DNA of 64,000 bases from Melastoma dodecandrum (taxonomy: Eukaryota > Streptophyta > Magnoliopsida > Myrtales > Melastomataceae), in NCBI GenBank assembly GCA_029817715.1, contig JARUPY010000397.1, positions 8,804,001-8,868,000 of the forward strand, read 5' to 3'. A program made the translations under genes and the position numbers. The stretch's first letter is position 1, and each line of letters starts with the position of its first letter. This document shows, one piece after another, positions 33,945-45,664 of this stretch. Under the pieces are notes generated by a model that ran no database searches, was not told the origin of the DNA, and was given only the letters and a program-made list of their open reading frames with translations.

Positions 33945-36900
33945 GGGATTTCGTCCCCGAAGTCCGCGAGTTACGAGAGATAAACGTAAGATTCTTATCC
34001 TCCCTTGTGGTCGACCCTAGCCTGTCTTTATGCCCGTGGTCGTGACCTCCACAATCGCTTCTGAACTAGGTACATGTTCCTCCATTTCAGTTACAACACA
34101 TGGAGTGTTTGGCTTCGTTCGTTCACCTTGTACACTCGGCTCACTTGTAGAGCCCCTTTACGACCATTTAATTGCTCATATCAACAGTCATCACACCCAT
34201 ACTCACTCCGTCCATCCGAAAATCCACCGTGCAACCATCACCTACTCACATCCAAGTACATCAACATAGTTACAACATTACCACAATTTCGTTTTACGAG
34301 ACAATCCTCTTGCGTCAATAATATCATTAAGCACTAGCCGACTTTGACTGTCCTCGTTTTCTCTATCCCATCTTATAGGAATCACTCGTTTACTCTAATC
34401 ACACAGGGTCACAATTAGATGCATCATATTACCAGCTCGCAAGATATAGCCATGTACCAGCCATGTTTCCCTCGGTAAAATCTCATACATACCTTAAGAG
34501 AAGCACCGAAACCTTCCTTCTTGATTCATCTACCCTCACTTACCTAACATCGCAAGTGGTCATGCTTAGCTTAAGCCCCAATTCGCGAAGGGGTTGACCG
34601 AATTTCCTTCCCAACAATTATTGCTCCGGTCCCATACTGCAGCTACTCTATGACCTTGTGTTCTGCATAGCCCTTTATCCCTGATTTCTCACTGCAATAC
34701 GTACAACACGTATATATATGTCAAAGAGATCTCATCAATTCTCTTTGCCTGATAGTTAGGGACATCAACCCGGCCTCATAGTTCTTTACCACACCGGCAA
34801 CATTCAATCACCCCGCTCAAGCATTTCTCAATGCCACAATTTTTCTTAGACCCGTTTCCCCTATATGGAATGTTATTCCTATTCAGGCCATACTCACCAC
34901 TCCTGGAGAATAATTCATATGTCCCTTACTCTTTCACATCGTAGTCCAATACCTCCTTAGACCACCACAGTCCATATGCAATCCCATCTTCTTCAATCAA
35001 GTATAATTCGTTTCATAACTCTCAGCAAGTTCATATCATACGCACGCTTACATTCAGAACTTCACACCCATAATCCTCTCTTTACTTTCCACCTCTAGTA
35101 AGGGAACATATCCTTCAATTCCTACACTTCCTTCACCGAATATCCATCGTCCATCATTTCTTCTACTACCATGGAGAGCGCCTCATCAATTGTCCGAACT
35201 CACCCAGTACTCATCTTTCTGGCCAGGCACTAAGACGCCCATATGCACGACAAACTCCGACACACAGTCACCACACCGTTACAGTTTGCTCGAACCAAGT
35301 GGCGATGTCCTCCAGAGAGTTATTCATCCAGGCCGTCTTTGCCTCCCCGACCATAGAATACGCCCTTAAGCAACATTTGGTTTCCCCAGGCCTTTCCTTT
35401 AGGAAATCGACGAATACCCATTCGATTTTCCTTATTTACCACGCACCCTAATCACTATCTCGTTTCACTACACCATATGAATAAGAGTCAAGGTGCCTTT
35501 ACTTATTCCTTGAGGTCGTCGACCCTTTGTCTCGCACATAGTTTCGCAATTCCTGTTCTCAAGGCTTGATCGTCTAATTTCCTGGGCAGATCTGTTCGTC
35601 CAAATTCCCCCATGCCTTGCTTTCCTTTTGGCCATTATCAGGGACTTATAATTATTCCATTTCTTGCGATTGCACAAACTCAACTTCATCCTTTGAGTAT
35701 TATTGGTTGCAACCCTAGCTCATTACCGTCATAATACGTTTAACACCTTCTTGGTGTATTCTCAATGATAATGTCATCCCAAATAATAATATCCAAGGTA
35801 TACGCACATCATTCACCTATTTCGTGACCATCACTCAATCATCATGAGAGTCTTGCCTCTCCTCATCCGAATAACATGCTCTCAATCAATAGACACGCCA
35901 CTTTGCACCTCATCCATTAGAGCTAATCATTTGCCCCTTTCTTTATACCGATTTCCATACCATCATGGAGAGTAACACTCATATCCCATCTTGGAATAAC
36001 CGACTGCATTCTTACCTACGCACCTGACAACCCATATCGCGAGGTATTGTCCCTCCCGTTCCTTTCATCATGATTCATGTGTACAACCCACTCGTAGTTC
36101 CTTGCCATCCACATCCGCTCATCCGCAATTCCACGTTAATTTCCCGTACACTCCTCTCCCTAAGGTCTATGACATTTTATCTATGCCTCCATCCTACCCT
36201 TCCTTACACAAGGTGTGTGACCATTTCCTCTCCAAGAGGGCGTGCATCCCTTCCGGCTCATCCGTGGTCCCTCTTTCCATTATCATAATCAAAGCTTCAC
36301 GCTTCCACCTTTCCGGGTATTCTCCATACCATTGCCCTTCCGGCAATCTATCATGACTATGCATTCACATTCCGTTCTTGTCTAGTTCATCCTTCGCCAA
36401 GAATGTTATTCCTCTCCCTTTTTGGGCAATCATATCATGGGCATCTTAATCATGACACTCAAAATTTCAATCCATGGTCTGTCGCTCCCCCAAGGACCAC
36501 TTTGGGTACACAATGTAACAATCGGATGTCATCCTTCTTGGTGTGTAGCTCAATAGATTCCTACTTATGTAACTACAACCTTTCCTTGGGAAGACACCCC
36601 ACTTTTACGAGCCCTTGCCTCGCGGGTGGTTACGTCATCGTTCATCCCCTACCTCACTCGTTAATTCCCGACATGCTTCCTGTTTACACTTGGCTTACTA
36701 GCCATCCTCATGCCTTGGTGTTCTTTTGGAGTGGATACTCGGTCATTAGCAAGTGTATCTCCATCGTACATCTTAGTGAACTAAGCTCTTTCACCAACTC
36801 GTCCACGTCGCGTTCTACCTTTTTCCGACCTTGTCTAGGTCTTATAGCTTGGTGGCTCATTATCCGGGGGTGCTCATTAAGATCATCCTTGTCTCTACGA

Positions 36901-37795
36901 GGTCCTTCCCAAACCTCCCGGGATCTCCGAAACTACGCTCACGCGCTTTCCCTCGATCATTTCGCTACAAGGACAACCATATATTTAGCCGCTCATCATT
37001 CCCTTCGCTCTTTTCATGACGGTGTTCCATATCCTTAGGCTCATAATGCGACAACTTGTTAAAGCTCAATTCGAGATTTATGTTTTAGCTGTGCCTCAAC
37101 CTCTCGTCATACCCATACGCGGCATCACTCGTCCGCACCCACTAGTCCAGTTCCTTACCTCCGGCAATGCACTTCCACCGCAACATAACCCATGTTTCTT
37201 GTTTCGTTATGCTCACTCCAATCACGTATCAATCCCCACCCTTGGATCCTTCCATCCAAGTGCCTACTTTCATACATAATTACTAACACTCGATCATCAT
37301 TGCTCGGGTGTACAACAACCTGAAAACATTCACTCCTTGTCTTACACACGTCTCCTGAACCCTACTATCCGGCTCCTCCGGCCTGGCTCATCCAACCCCC
37401 ACGTCTTTAGCACGCCTAATCCATTCCATTCCACTTTCTCCTATCCGCATGCCTTTTGCGAAAACGGGTGATATTTTGAGTCACTCTTTTTCAGTAAGGA
37501 ATCCAATCAAGCAATCACAATATCATTTCCATTTCATCAATTCATTCCACTCAATATCCACCAATCGGCCTTTCCCGGCCCCTCTCTGGCGTCCCTTCCA
37601 CGCCTGTGTTCCGTATACCATCCACAAAACCAATATCATTCCAAGTTATTCCCTTATCCATAGCTACTCAATTTCAAACCCATACAGTTCCGTAGACATC
37701 ACACGCAAATGCAAGCGTGTGATGTGTTAACACACACATTTAGCCAAATTCTCAACTCATTTCCTCCCAGGCTATCACCATATCACTCCTCGTCA
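33945..37795 (-). other. Non-coding interior of LARD-like element
   Basis: About 3.9 kb with no recognisable gag, protease, RT, RNase H or integrase on either strand. Its edge near 33950-33990 reads, on the minus strand, like the tail of a chromovirus polyprotein gene, suggesting descent from a coding element. A 211-codon plus-strand frame (36403-37038) is antisense and has no domain. Confidence 0.6.
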
Positions 37796-37814
37796 ACCTA
37801 GGCTATGATACTAA
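37796..37814 (-). other. Primer-binding site relic
   Basis: Minus strand TTAGTATCATAGCCTAGGTT directly inside the 5' LTR resembles the initiator tRNA-Met primer site TGGTATCAGAGCC with a few changes. It fixes the element's orientation. Confidence 0.7.
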
Positions 37815-37815
37815 C

Positions 37816-39799
37816 TGTAAGGTTTCCGAGTTTAATCATTTATGAAAAGACCCTTATTTACTCATTCTTACCTGTCCAACTTAAATTGAATCGCTAAATC
37901 AAGGAAAACGTTTACATTTATTACCATTTCGCTCATTTTACATTACAAAGGTCGAGTTCGATTATGCATTGCTACTTTCAATTTCAATGATTGGCCTTTA
38001 AACTCTAGTCCTCCGCTTCCTAGTCTTTAGTCCTGTCATGCATGCATACACAATAATCAGCTAATAAACGCCCGCAACTTATTCCGATTTTCCATGTCCT
38101 TAAGCACTTGTCCTTCATCTTTACTTCATCTCGAGGGAAGAGAGGACTTCCCCGTCCTAACCCCTCACCCACACCTTCCTTCATAGGTAACCCGAGAGTA
38201 GGATTCTTCAACGATCCTCTCATCACATGCACCCAAGGGCGGGACAAGTCATCGGTTCCCTCATCCACCATCTTACACAACATTGGGAATGAGATTGGTC
38301 GCCGATCCTCCCAAGAATACGATGATCCGAGGGTGGGAAGTATCAACAAGCCCTCGTCCGTGCCTTACACTCAACCGGGAGTGGGACTACTCCCCGATCC
38401 TCCCCTGAGTGCCTTGATCCGAGGGTGGGAAGTATCACCGAACCCCCCATCAGTGTCCTACATTCACCCGGGAGTGATATTACTCACTGATCCTCCCATG
38501 AATGCCTTGACCCGAGGGTGGGAAGTACCACCGACCCCTCCTTTGTACTATAAGCACCCGAGAGTGGGAATTATTCACCGATCCTCTTGAGTCTGTCATG
38601 ATCCGAGGACGGGAAGCATCACCGATCCCCTTCTCGTACTAGGAAAGCATACTCAACTTATGAAACCCCAAAAAGCCATTACCTTTCCTTGTTTACCACC
38701 CATTCGGCACACATCCATGCACTTTCACCAAACATTCCTTCCATTTTCCACAGATCATTCACTAGTACACCTTGGGCATGGGATCCGGAGGTCAGCCATT
38801 CCTCCATCACTCTTACGCACATATACACACACTCATCGCATGATCCGAAAACTTTCTCACCTCAATAACATAGACATAAACATTCCTTGAGTAGGGGGAG
38901 TGCGGAAAAGTGAGAAAGTCCGCACCTTTCCAAAGTTCCTTCGCGAAGTAAGGCTAGCTCTTCATTTCTTCGGGCCTTCCCAACTCGGAACGCACCTCCT
39001 TGCTTCCTCCCTTCCCGGATCTCCGTCCTTCACCTTGTACCAAGCAAGGATAGCTCCTTCAAGGTCGTTTTAGGGTCGGAACCCTCTTCTTACACTCGTT
39101 CTCAACCAAAATCCGTGAGCCATATGCATCAATAACCAACGTTAACCGTGATATCACCATTTCTAAGGAAGATAAGTGCGGGAGAAGGGTAAATGAGGTA
39201 CCTTTCCTCCGATCCTCCACCATGCTCCGTCGGTTCTCCCTCCTTTTCTTACAAGTTCGCTCCCGGCCACTTCCCTTCTTTCTTCCTCCACGGATCGTTG
39301 TTCCTTATCTAGTACCATGCCCGTAAGCTCCTCCACGATCACATTGTGGACGATTCCTCCTCTTCCTTCCCCTTCTTCCTCTCGGCTCCTCCCGCTTCTT
39401 TCTCTTCTTTTTCCTTTTTTTTTTCTCCAAGTGTATTTGTGAGAATCATCTCCCCAGAAATATCTCCTTATTGCGATGGCAATTTTGTAAATATTAATTC
39501 GGGCCCTCTCACTATTCATGCGGGCTCCCTTTTTCTTATTTAGCCGGTTCCCTTAGCTTGTTATTCTATTTCTATTTGATTCCTCTAGCATATTGTACTT
39601 GGTCCCTTGTAACTTTCCTCTCTAATATTCTCAACATTCGTTAACTCCCAGAAGGCAAAATTGTCTTTCGTCCTCTCCATTAATTCAATCATTTGAAAGC
39701 ACGATCCATCTGAATACCTCCCGGCCAAGGCTACGATATTATTTCCATTCTAATTAATTTTCCCTATCCTCAGAAATTCATAAAAGTCGTGTCGTTACA
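37816..39799 (-). repeat. LARD-like element 5' LTR
   Basis: 1,984 bp partner of 31925-33928. It has the same ~93 bp tandem units (about 38330-38640) and the same CT-rich tract (39350-39425). Confidence 0.92.
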
Positions 39800-40067
39800 C
39801 CTAGTCTGGAAGCTGAGATTGCCCGAGGGTGTTCTCGATAACTTCCATAGGAAATCGACATCAAATTGGGAAGGCCCCGGCCCCTTTTAGGTAATTCAAA
39901 CCCACCTTGGGAATTCATATCGCCTAGGGAGTTCGACGGATCGGTGCACGACCTAAAAATCAATGGAAAATATTTGAAATAGTAGAGGCCAACGATATAG
40001 GAAATGTACAAACAGATCATCTCAAAAAGTTTCCCCACAATTTGGGGACAAGTGCAAACGTAACAAT
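39800..40067 (+). pseudogene. Gypsy integrase C-terminal end (copy A)
   Basis: Resumes the frame cut at 31924: reading from CCTAGTCTGG gives LVWKLRLPEGVLDNFHRKSTSNWEGP (39801-39880), the chromodomain-side end of pol, then the LYRLGSSTDRCT-type tail with a stop near 39985. A homologous tail is at 43195-43380 in copy B. Confidence 0.8.
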
Positions 40068-40652
40068 TCAGTCAACAGGCAAAGAAGACAATAGGCATTT
40101 CGCCCGGTCCAGCACTCCATCCGCCACAACCTCCTTTGCCTGCACGTCTACAACCATGTCCTAATCCCTCTCGAACGTCTCTCGCTCCTGGTTGATGGCT
40201 GCGCGGTCAGCTGCCTCCTCTGCCTTGGCAGCATCAAGAGCCACATCATTCCCAGCTACGAGAGCGACCGTGGCATCCGACTCCTCTTGGAGGCGATGAA
40301 TTGTGGTAGACAACTCCTCCTGTTTCCTGCAAAGTTCAGCCCCTTCGATACACAACTCCTCCACTCGAGCAGAGGATGGAAGTGGCAGCGTCCACGCATG
40401 CTCTTTCTCTTCCAATCTCGCTTTCAGGGCGAAGTCCTCTTGTCGCTCGGTCCACGAACGCCAGAAAGACTTTCGGAGAAGCGAAACTATAACACGCAAC
40501 TCGCGCGAACTACCACCTACTCGTCCCAGCTCGTCCATCACTGACGACAAGGTGACAATGTCATCCTCAACTTCATCCCATGTTTGAGGACAACAATGAA
40601 AGAGACAAGGAGAGAACGCAAGGGCCGCCATGAATGCGCTTGGGTCAGACAA
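40068..40652 (-). pseudogene. Antisense coiled-coil gene tail (copy A)
   Basis: Antisense to pol. A 163-codon frame (40161-40652), rich in Glu, Ala, Arg and Leu with heptad-like spacing (EELCIEGAELCRKQEELSTT region), is followed after one TAG by a further in-frame ~30 codons ending LLSSLPVD-stop at 40068-40070. The same tail LLSSLPVD-stop occurs in copy B at 43384. Conservation of the C-terminus in two copies argues that this was a real gene. By position it is the C-terminal coiled coil of the antisense PMD gene whose N-terminal part lies at 45.9-48.3 kb. Confidence 0.6.
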
Positions 40653-40757
40653 TGACTTAATAGCGAATTACAATCAAAGCTCAAAACTCCTTACCGAGGT
40701 TACTTACACTCGTGAGCCTTGGGGGGCTTCCGTCACTTCCTCAAGAAGTTCTGGGTG

Positions 40758-41300
40758 ACAGGGCTAAAAGAGCCTCCTACATCACTCCGGAAACATATGT
40801 TCCCGCTGCACATTCAGGCGACGATCAATAACGTGGCGATGCGCCATGTCCTTATTGATAATGAAGCCACTGTCAACGTCCCCCCTTGAAGCATATAAGC
40901 ACTTAGGGGATGACATAGCCGTACTGGGAAAGACTGAAGTAAGGGTCAGCGGATTTAACGGGACTACGTCCTCTTATCTAGGCGTTGTATCCGTTAGACT
41001 CCGAGTAGGCTCACATGAAAAGAAGACGACTTTCTTTGTCATCGACATAAAGCCTTCCTTTAATGCCCTACTTGGAAGAGATTGCTTGCACAGGATCGGT
41101 GCTATACCCTTTACTCTTCACCAAGAACTTCTACTGTGGGGAAAACATGGTTTAGAGGTTATCATGGGAGATGTGAGTAAGAATGAGCCCTATGTTTGCG
41201 CATGGGCAGTAAAGCAAGTCAAAGACATGACACCAGAGCAAAGATATGCCCTTAGGCGAAACAGGCTACGAGTTCCTGGTATCGTATGATGGACCACCTT
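40758..41300 (+). pseudogene. Gypsy retropepsin and linker (copy B)
   Basis: Second copy of the protease region, closely matching 27520-28080. HVLIDNEAT is at about 40847-40873. After a frameshift the frame at 40870-41289 covers VSGFNGTTSSYLGVVSVRLRVG and NALLGRDCL. The left junction at about 40757 fuses it to copy A's antisense gene ('ttctgggtgaca'), marking a tandem duplication point. Confidence 0.75.
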
Positions 41301-41950
41301 TGGCTCGACCTCGACACCCAATTGTCCCAACTGGATGGGGCGATGAACTACAGCCCGAAACTGATAAAAACCTGACCCCGCTTGAGAAAGATATGCGCGA
41401 AGCTAGGATACAGGACAATAGTGACACTCATCAGACGGAGACGGACTTGGAGCCCGATAAAATCCTCAACCCCCTTCGTCTAATGGAGAGTGAAACGCTC
41501 GATCCAATATCGGACGTCCGAGAAAGACTAGCTAGTTATAGGGCGTCCAGAATAAACGAAGCGCGATGTAATTCTTCAAGCACGCCAAGACATGCCAATT
41601 ATTTATTCAATGAATAAAGAAGTTTCTAATGCTTCTATCATTCCATGTGATCCACTGAGTGAGATAAACTTAGGGACCGTTCGTTTACCACGTGTCACCT
41701 ATATCGGCTCACTATTAAGCGAGGCTGCAGCATGCGACATTAGAAAAGTCATTCGCACGTATAAAGATTGTTTCGCCTGGGATTACACGGAGATGCCTGG
41801 CCTTTATCGAGACTTGGTCGTGCGTCGACGGAGGAGGTTGCCTAGATGGTCTACGATGAAATTAAGAAGCCGTTCAAAGTTGGTTATTATGTAAGAATGA
41901 CTAAGTACGTGGACTGGATCTCTAGCATGGTTCCTGTCGTTAAAAAGAAG
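41301..41950 (+). pseudogene. Linker and start of RT (copy B)
   Basis: Matches copy A 28080-28800: ESETLDPISDVRERLASYRASRINEA (about 41485-41562), KDCFAWDYTEMPGL (41766-41807) and KYVDWISSMVPVVKK (41904-41947). The sequence then jumps straight to the end of RT, so about 530 bp including the catalytic core is deleted. A short AAGAA homology is visible at the junction. Confidence 0.75.
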
Positions 41951-42274
41951 GAACTCCAAGCTTTTCTCGGAAGGGTCAACTACATACGTCGCTTCGTAAG
42001 CAATGTGACGTCAAAAACAAGTGCCTTCTTAACAATCCTGAAAGGAAAGGAGAAGGGACATACAACCTGGACATCGCTGCATGAGCAAGCTTTCCAGGAA
42101 ATAAAAACCTATTTGATGAACCCTTTAGTACTAGCGCCACCGGATACAAAGGCGCCATGCATCCTTTACGTGGTTGCATCACAGTCCAGTATTGGGTCCA
42201 TGCTGACAAAAGAGCAAGATGGGGTCGAAAGAGCTGTTTATTACCTATCTCGACTCCTCAAAGAGACGGAGTAG
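41951..42274 (+). pseudogene. RT end and RNase H (copy B)
   Basis: ELQAFLGRVNYIRRF, VVASQSSIGSM and AVYYLSRLLKETE in one open frame that starts upstream of the RT deletion. More legible than copy A here. Confidence 0.8.
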
Positions 42275-43230
42275 CAATAAACCCCAACCGAGAAGATATG
42301 TCTGGCTGTTTATTACTTAGTACTTAAACTGAGACATTACATTGGGTCCAACGATGTGTATGTCGTCTCAAAGACACATGTGACCATGGTTTTCTTCGAC
42401 AATCCCCTATTTATGGGTTGGATTGGCAAATGGAGCTTAGTGCTCTATGCCTACAATCTATACCACAAGCCGCAAAATTCAGTTTAAGGCCATGCCTAGT
42501 CTGAATTCATCACCCACTATGGTGAAGGTTACATAGACTATTCAAACGAGGAAGATAACCCACATGGGCACTGATCCATTTGGTTTGATGGGTCTTCCAA
42601 CATATACGGAGCTGATGAAGACGTCTTCATTAAGACACCTTGGAATGCCGAAACCAGGTTGGCCTGTCGCCTCGACGACAAAGTAACCAACAATGTAGCA
42701 GAGTACAAGGCCTTGATTCTGGTTTTACAGCTCATCCTGGACTGGAAATTGGGAAGCGTAAAGAAATGTGGTGATTCTTAGTTGGTAATCCAGCAACTCC
42801 TAGACCAAAGTGAATGCCACGTGCCTCACCTAGGCCGATATCTATGTAGAGTGAAGAACACTTCAAGAAAATAGGTACGATAGAGATTATGCATGTGAAA
42901 AGAGAAGAAAATCAAGAGACCAACCATCTGGCACAATTGGCCTCGGGATTGATAAATAACTCAGATTCACACAAGGATAGCACAACCTTATTCATAAGCA
43001 AATTCATGGCCTTTCATGGCATGAGCGCTAGACATCTGGGGGAAATTCATCCTCACTCAAGCAATGGAAATGCTTATATACTCATCGCCACAGACTACTT
43101 TACCAAATGGGTTGACGCGACGACTTACAAGTCCATCAAATCAGAAGGAAGTAGTTGAATTCATCAAGAAAACCATCATCTACCGATACAGAAAGGCCCC
43201 TTCCAGGTAATTGAAACCTACTTTGGGAAT
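42275..43230 (+). pseudogene. Second RNase H and integrase relic (copy B)
   Basis: Broken frames. FDGSSNIYGADE-like (about 42580-42615) and NNVAEYKALILVL (42690-42730) come from the second RNase H. MHVKREENQETNHLAQLASGL (42889-42951) and HLGEIHPHSSNGNAYILIATDYFTKW (43033-43110) come from integrase. Most of the integrase core is deleted before the C-terminal tail at 43185-43380. Confidence 0.75.
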
Positions 43231-43383
43231 TTATATCGCCTAGGGGGGCTCGACGGATCCATGTATGACCTCAAGTTCAATGGCAAGCATTTGAAAAAAT
43301 ATATGCCAACGATATGGGAAATGCATAAAACACTATCTCAAAACGTTTTCCCACAGTCTAGGGACAAATGCAACCGTAACAAT

Positions 43384-44000
43384 TCAATCAACAGGCAAGG
43401 AAGACAATAGGTGTTTCGTCCGATCCAGCACTTCGGCCGCTACAACCTCCTTTGCCTCAGCCTTTACGACGTTGTCCCAATCCCACTCGAATGTCTCTCG
43501 CTCCTGGTCGACGGTCGCGCTTGGCTGCCTCTCCTGCCTTGGCTATATCGAGGGCCAAGTCAATTTCGGCAACATGCGCGACCATGGCATCTAACTCCTC
43601 CTGGAAGCGACGAATGGTGGCAGATAACTCATCCTGCTTCTTACGGAGTTATATCCCTTCAAGAGACAGCTCATTCACTCGAGGAGAGCGTAAGGCCTGC
43701 CATGAATACACTCAGGTCAGACAATGACTTAAGAGTGAATGACAAGCAAAGCTTAAGATTCCTTACCGAGATCACCTAGACTTGTGACCCTTGAGGGACT
43801 TCCATTGCTTCGCCTGGGAAGTTCTGGGCGACAAGAGTATCATTGACCCATGAAGCTCCGGCCCCATCCCTCGAAAGTGGGGTCGAGGTTTCAAGTGCAA
43901 CCTCGTTGGGGGGCTCCACTCTACCCATACTCCTTGCTGGTTGCTCAGGGCAGCTAGGAGGCAGTAGGGATATCTTCGGGGGGTTCTTCACCGTCAACAA
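43384..44000 (-). pseudogene. Antisense gene tail (copy B)
   Basis: Minus-strand counterpart of 40068-40757. The tail AEAKEVVAAEVLDRTKHLLSSLPVD-type end is at 43384-43460. A 74-codon frame at 43776-44000 has RVEPPNEVALETSTP. Frameshifted and partly deleted. It links the copy A coiled coil to the PMD-bearing part farther right. Confidence 0.5.
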
Positions 44001-44034
44001 TCTCCATAGTTAGGGAAACACCAACGATACCTTT

Positions 44035-45659
44035 TGTAACAACCCAAAACATTACTAAATTATTTCCATGCTTAAGAAATTACTCGTGTACGAGACTAAG
44101 TGTGAAACATAATGGGGCGAGTAAACCATCAAGGAAGACTTAGGACTTGACAAATTCAAGGTGGATCGGGTCAAGAAAGGAAGCCCAAAATAAGAACTTG
44201 GCCCAAGCTTAGGATATGATGAAATTACAAAATTGCCATTGAAGAAGATAAGATAAGAAGAGATATTTGTGGGGGAGAGGCTAATTCCTCACCACACATT
44301 CCTCCCACTAGAATCTTGGAGAAGAAGAAAAGGAGGAGACGGAGAGGAAAAGAGGAAGGAGAAACGAGGGTTTCGGCAAGGTGGAGTCTTTCGTGCGAAA
44401 ACCCCGGCATTGAGAAGAGAACCGGATGGAAAGGGAGCAAAGGAGGAGGGAGCTCACGAAGCTTTGTAGCAGATCGGAAGAAAGGTGCGGCCTTTATCCC
44501 TTTCTCCGAACTCATTTTACTGGAAACGGCCATATCAACTCTTGCTTGAATATTTAGCGTGATTTGGATGATGTGAGGAGGTAAAGTTGGTGACTTTGAG
44601 AGTGTGTGTGTGAGAAATGTGAAGGAAAGTGAAAGGAAGGTCGGGTCCGGGCGTGAATGAGGTAAGGATGTCACGGATCTTGTGTAAGGTTGGACGTAGG
44701 TTGGTGCAGTTCGCTTGCTTGAGGTAATTAGGGCTGGTTCCAACTATGAACGGAGGTAAGGTAGGGCAATGTGATTGTCTAGACCATAAGAGCTAGATCT
44801 TGCATGTACGTAGGTCGGGTAACTCGGATAAGAAGGAAATGTGGTGACTTTCTAAGTTTCACGAATAAGAGTGATGAGAAAATACCTAAAAATGATTGAA
44901 AACCGCGAGACATACGTCTCGGAACCGCAATACATGAGTATCGGAACCCCGATACATAAATCTCGGAATCCGTGAGACATACATCTCGGAACCGCGATAC
45001 ATGAGTATCGGAACCGCGAGACCCAAAGTCTCGTAATCCGTGAGACATACGTCTCGAAACCACGATACATGAGTATGAGAACGCGAGACCCAAGTCTAGG
45101 AATCGACTCGGCCGTGGGGTTGTAAATAGTTGTGCTGGAATGGAAGGGAATGGAGGCCAAAAGCGCTTTTCTCACGTACCAAATGGAGGCAAGAAAGTAA
45201 TGCTCGGCGGTGCCTGGGAGGTGAGACCGAAATCATCAAGGTTCGGTTGAAACGAGCGAAACCGGTTATTGGGAATGCCCAAGTATGGGCCACCTAACGA
45301 GGCAATTGATGAAGGGCGTGAAGGAGAGACTTCTGCCCCAAGGATTGGCCGACTACTCGGCCTTAAAGTGAGGAAACAAGACACGGTGTGTGAGTTGCAC
45401 AAATTAGCGATTGTATAAAGTACGATGAGTGAAAGTGTCATGTCGTACTTAGTTCTTAGCTAACGAGTTTGCGTGCATACGACAGGTTTCTAGGGAGTCG
45501 TGGATGTTCATTATTTCCCCTTTCCATGCGAAATTGTAGTGAAGACACACTAAGAACTCTTTTTGTAAATGACTTTGTAAACGAATTGTAAACGACTTTG
45601 TAATCGCTTTCGTTATAAATTAATACGATCTTGTTTTTCTTAAATATAAAATGGGTGAT
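44035..45659 (+). mobile_element. Probable solo LTR, ~1.6 kb
   Basis: Begins TGTAACAACCC at 44035, the same start style as the LARD-like LTR read on its own strand. It shares with that LTR a purine-rich leader segment (ATTTGTGGGGGAGAGGC..., 44262-44360, versus the complement of 33460-33590). CCTTT precedes it (44030-44034) and CCTTT also occurs at 45660-45664, a possible target duplication, but the right terminus is not a clean CA. It interrupts the antisense gene. Confidence 0.5.
44907..45105 (+). repeat. Tandem array of 14-nt palindromes
   Basis: About nine units of ~22 bp, each a small inverted repeat (GAGACATACGTCTC, GATACATGAGTATC, GATACATAAATCTC, GAGACCCAAAGTCTC) followed by GGAACCGC-like spacers. 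Higher-order period is ~66 bp. Lies inside the probable solo LTR. Confidence 0.85.
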
Positions 45660-45664
45660 CCTTT

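Larger units (their letters stand above)
31925..39799 (-). mobile_element. Non-autonomous LTR element (LARD-like), complete
   Basis: A 7,875 bp element with two ~2 kb LTRs (31925-33928 and 37816-39799) and a 3,887 bp inside. It is flanked by exact 5 bp duplications CCTAG (31920-31924 and 39800-39804). LTR ends on the minus strand are TGTAACGACC...AACCTTACA. Element orientation is minus: a primer site relic lies at 37796-37814 and a purine tract at 33929-33944. The inside shows no readable gag or pol domain on either strand. Large LTRs with a non-coding interior define a LARD-type element, here of gypsy (chromovirus-like) LTR style. It sits within copy A integrase. Confidence 0.92.

Noticed and set aside
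36403..37038. 211-codon plus-strand open frame, the longest uninterrupted small ORF outside MMT
   Set aside because: Lies in the non-coding interior of the LARD-like element, antisense to it, with His/Ser/Pro/Leu-rich composition and no domain. Explained by a CT-rich strand low in stops.
44225..44743. 172-codon minus-strand open frame
   Set aside because: Complement of the purine-rich leader in a probable solo LTR. Low-complexity Ser/Pro/Leu composition and no domain.
44907..45105. CRISPR-like array
   Set aside because: The spacers are near-identical rather than unique, units are ~22 bp, and the context is a plant LTR.
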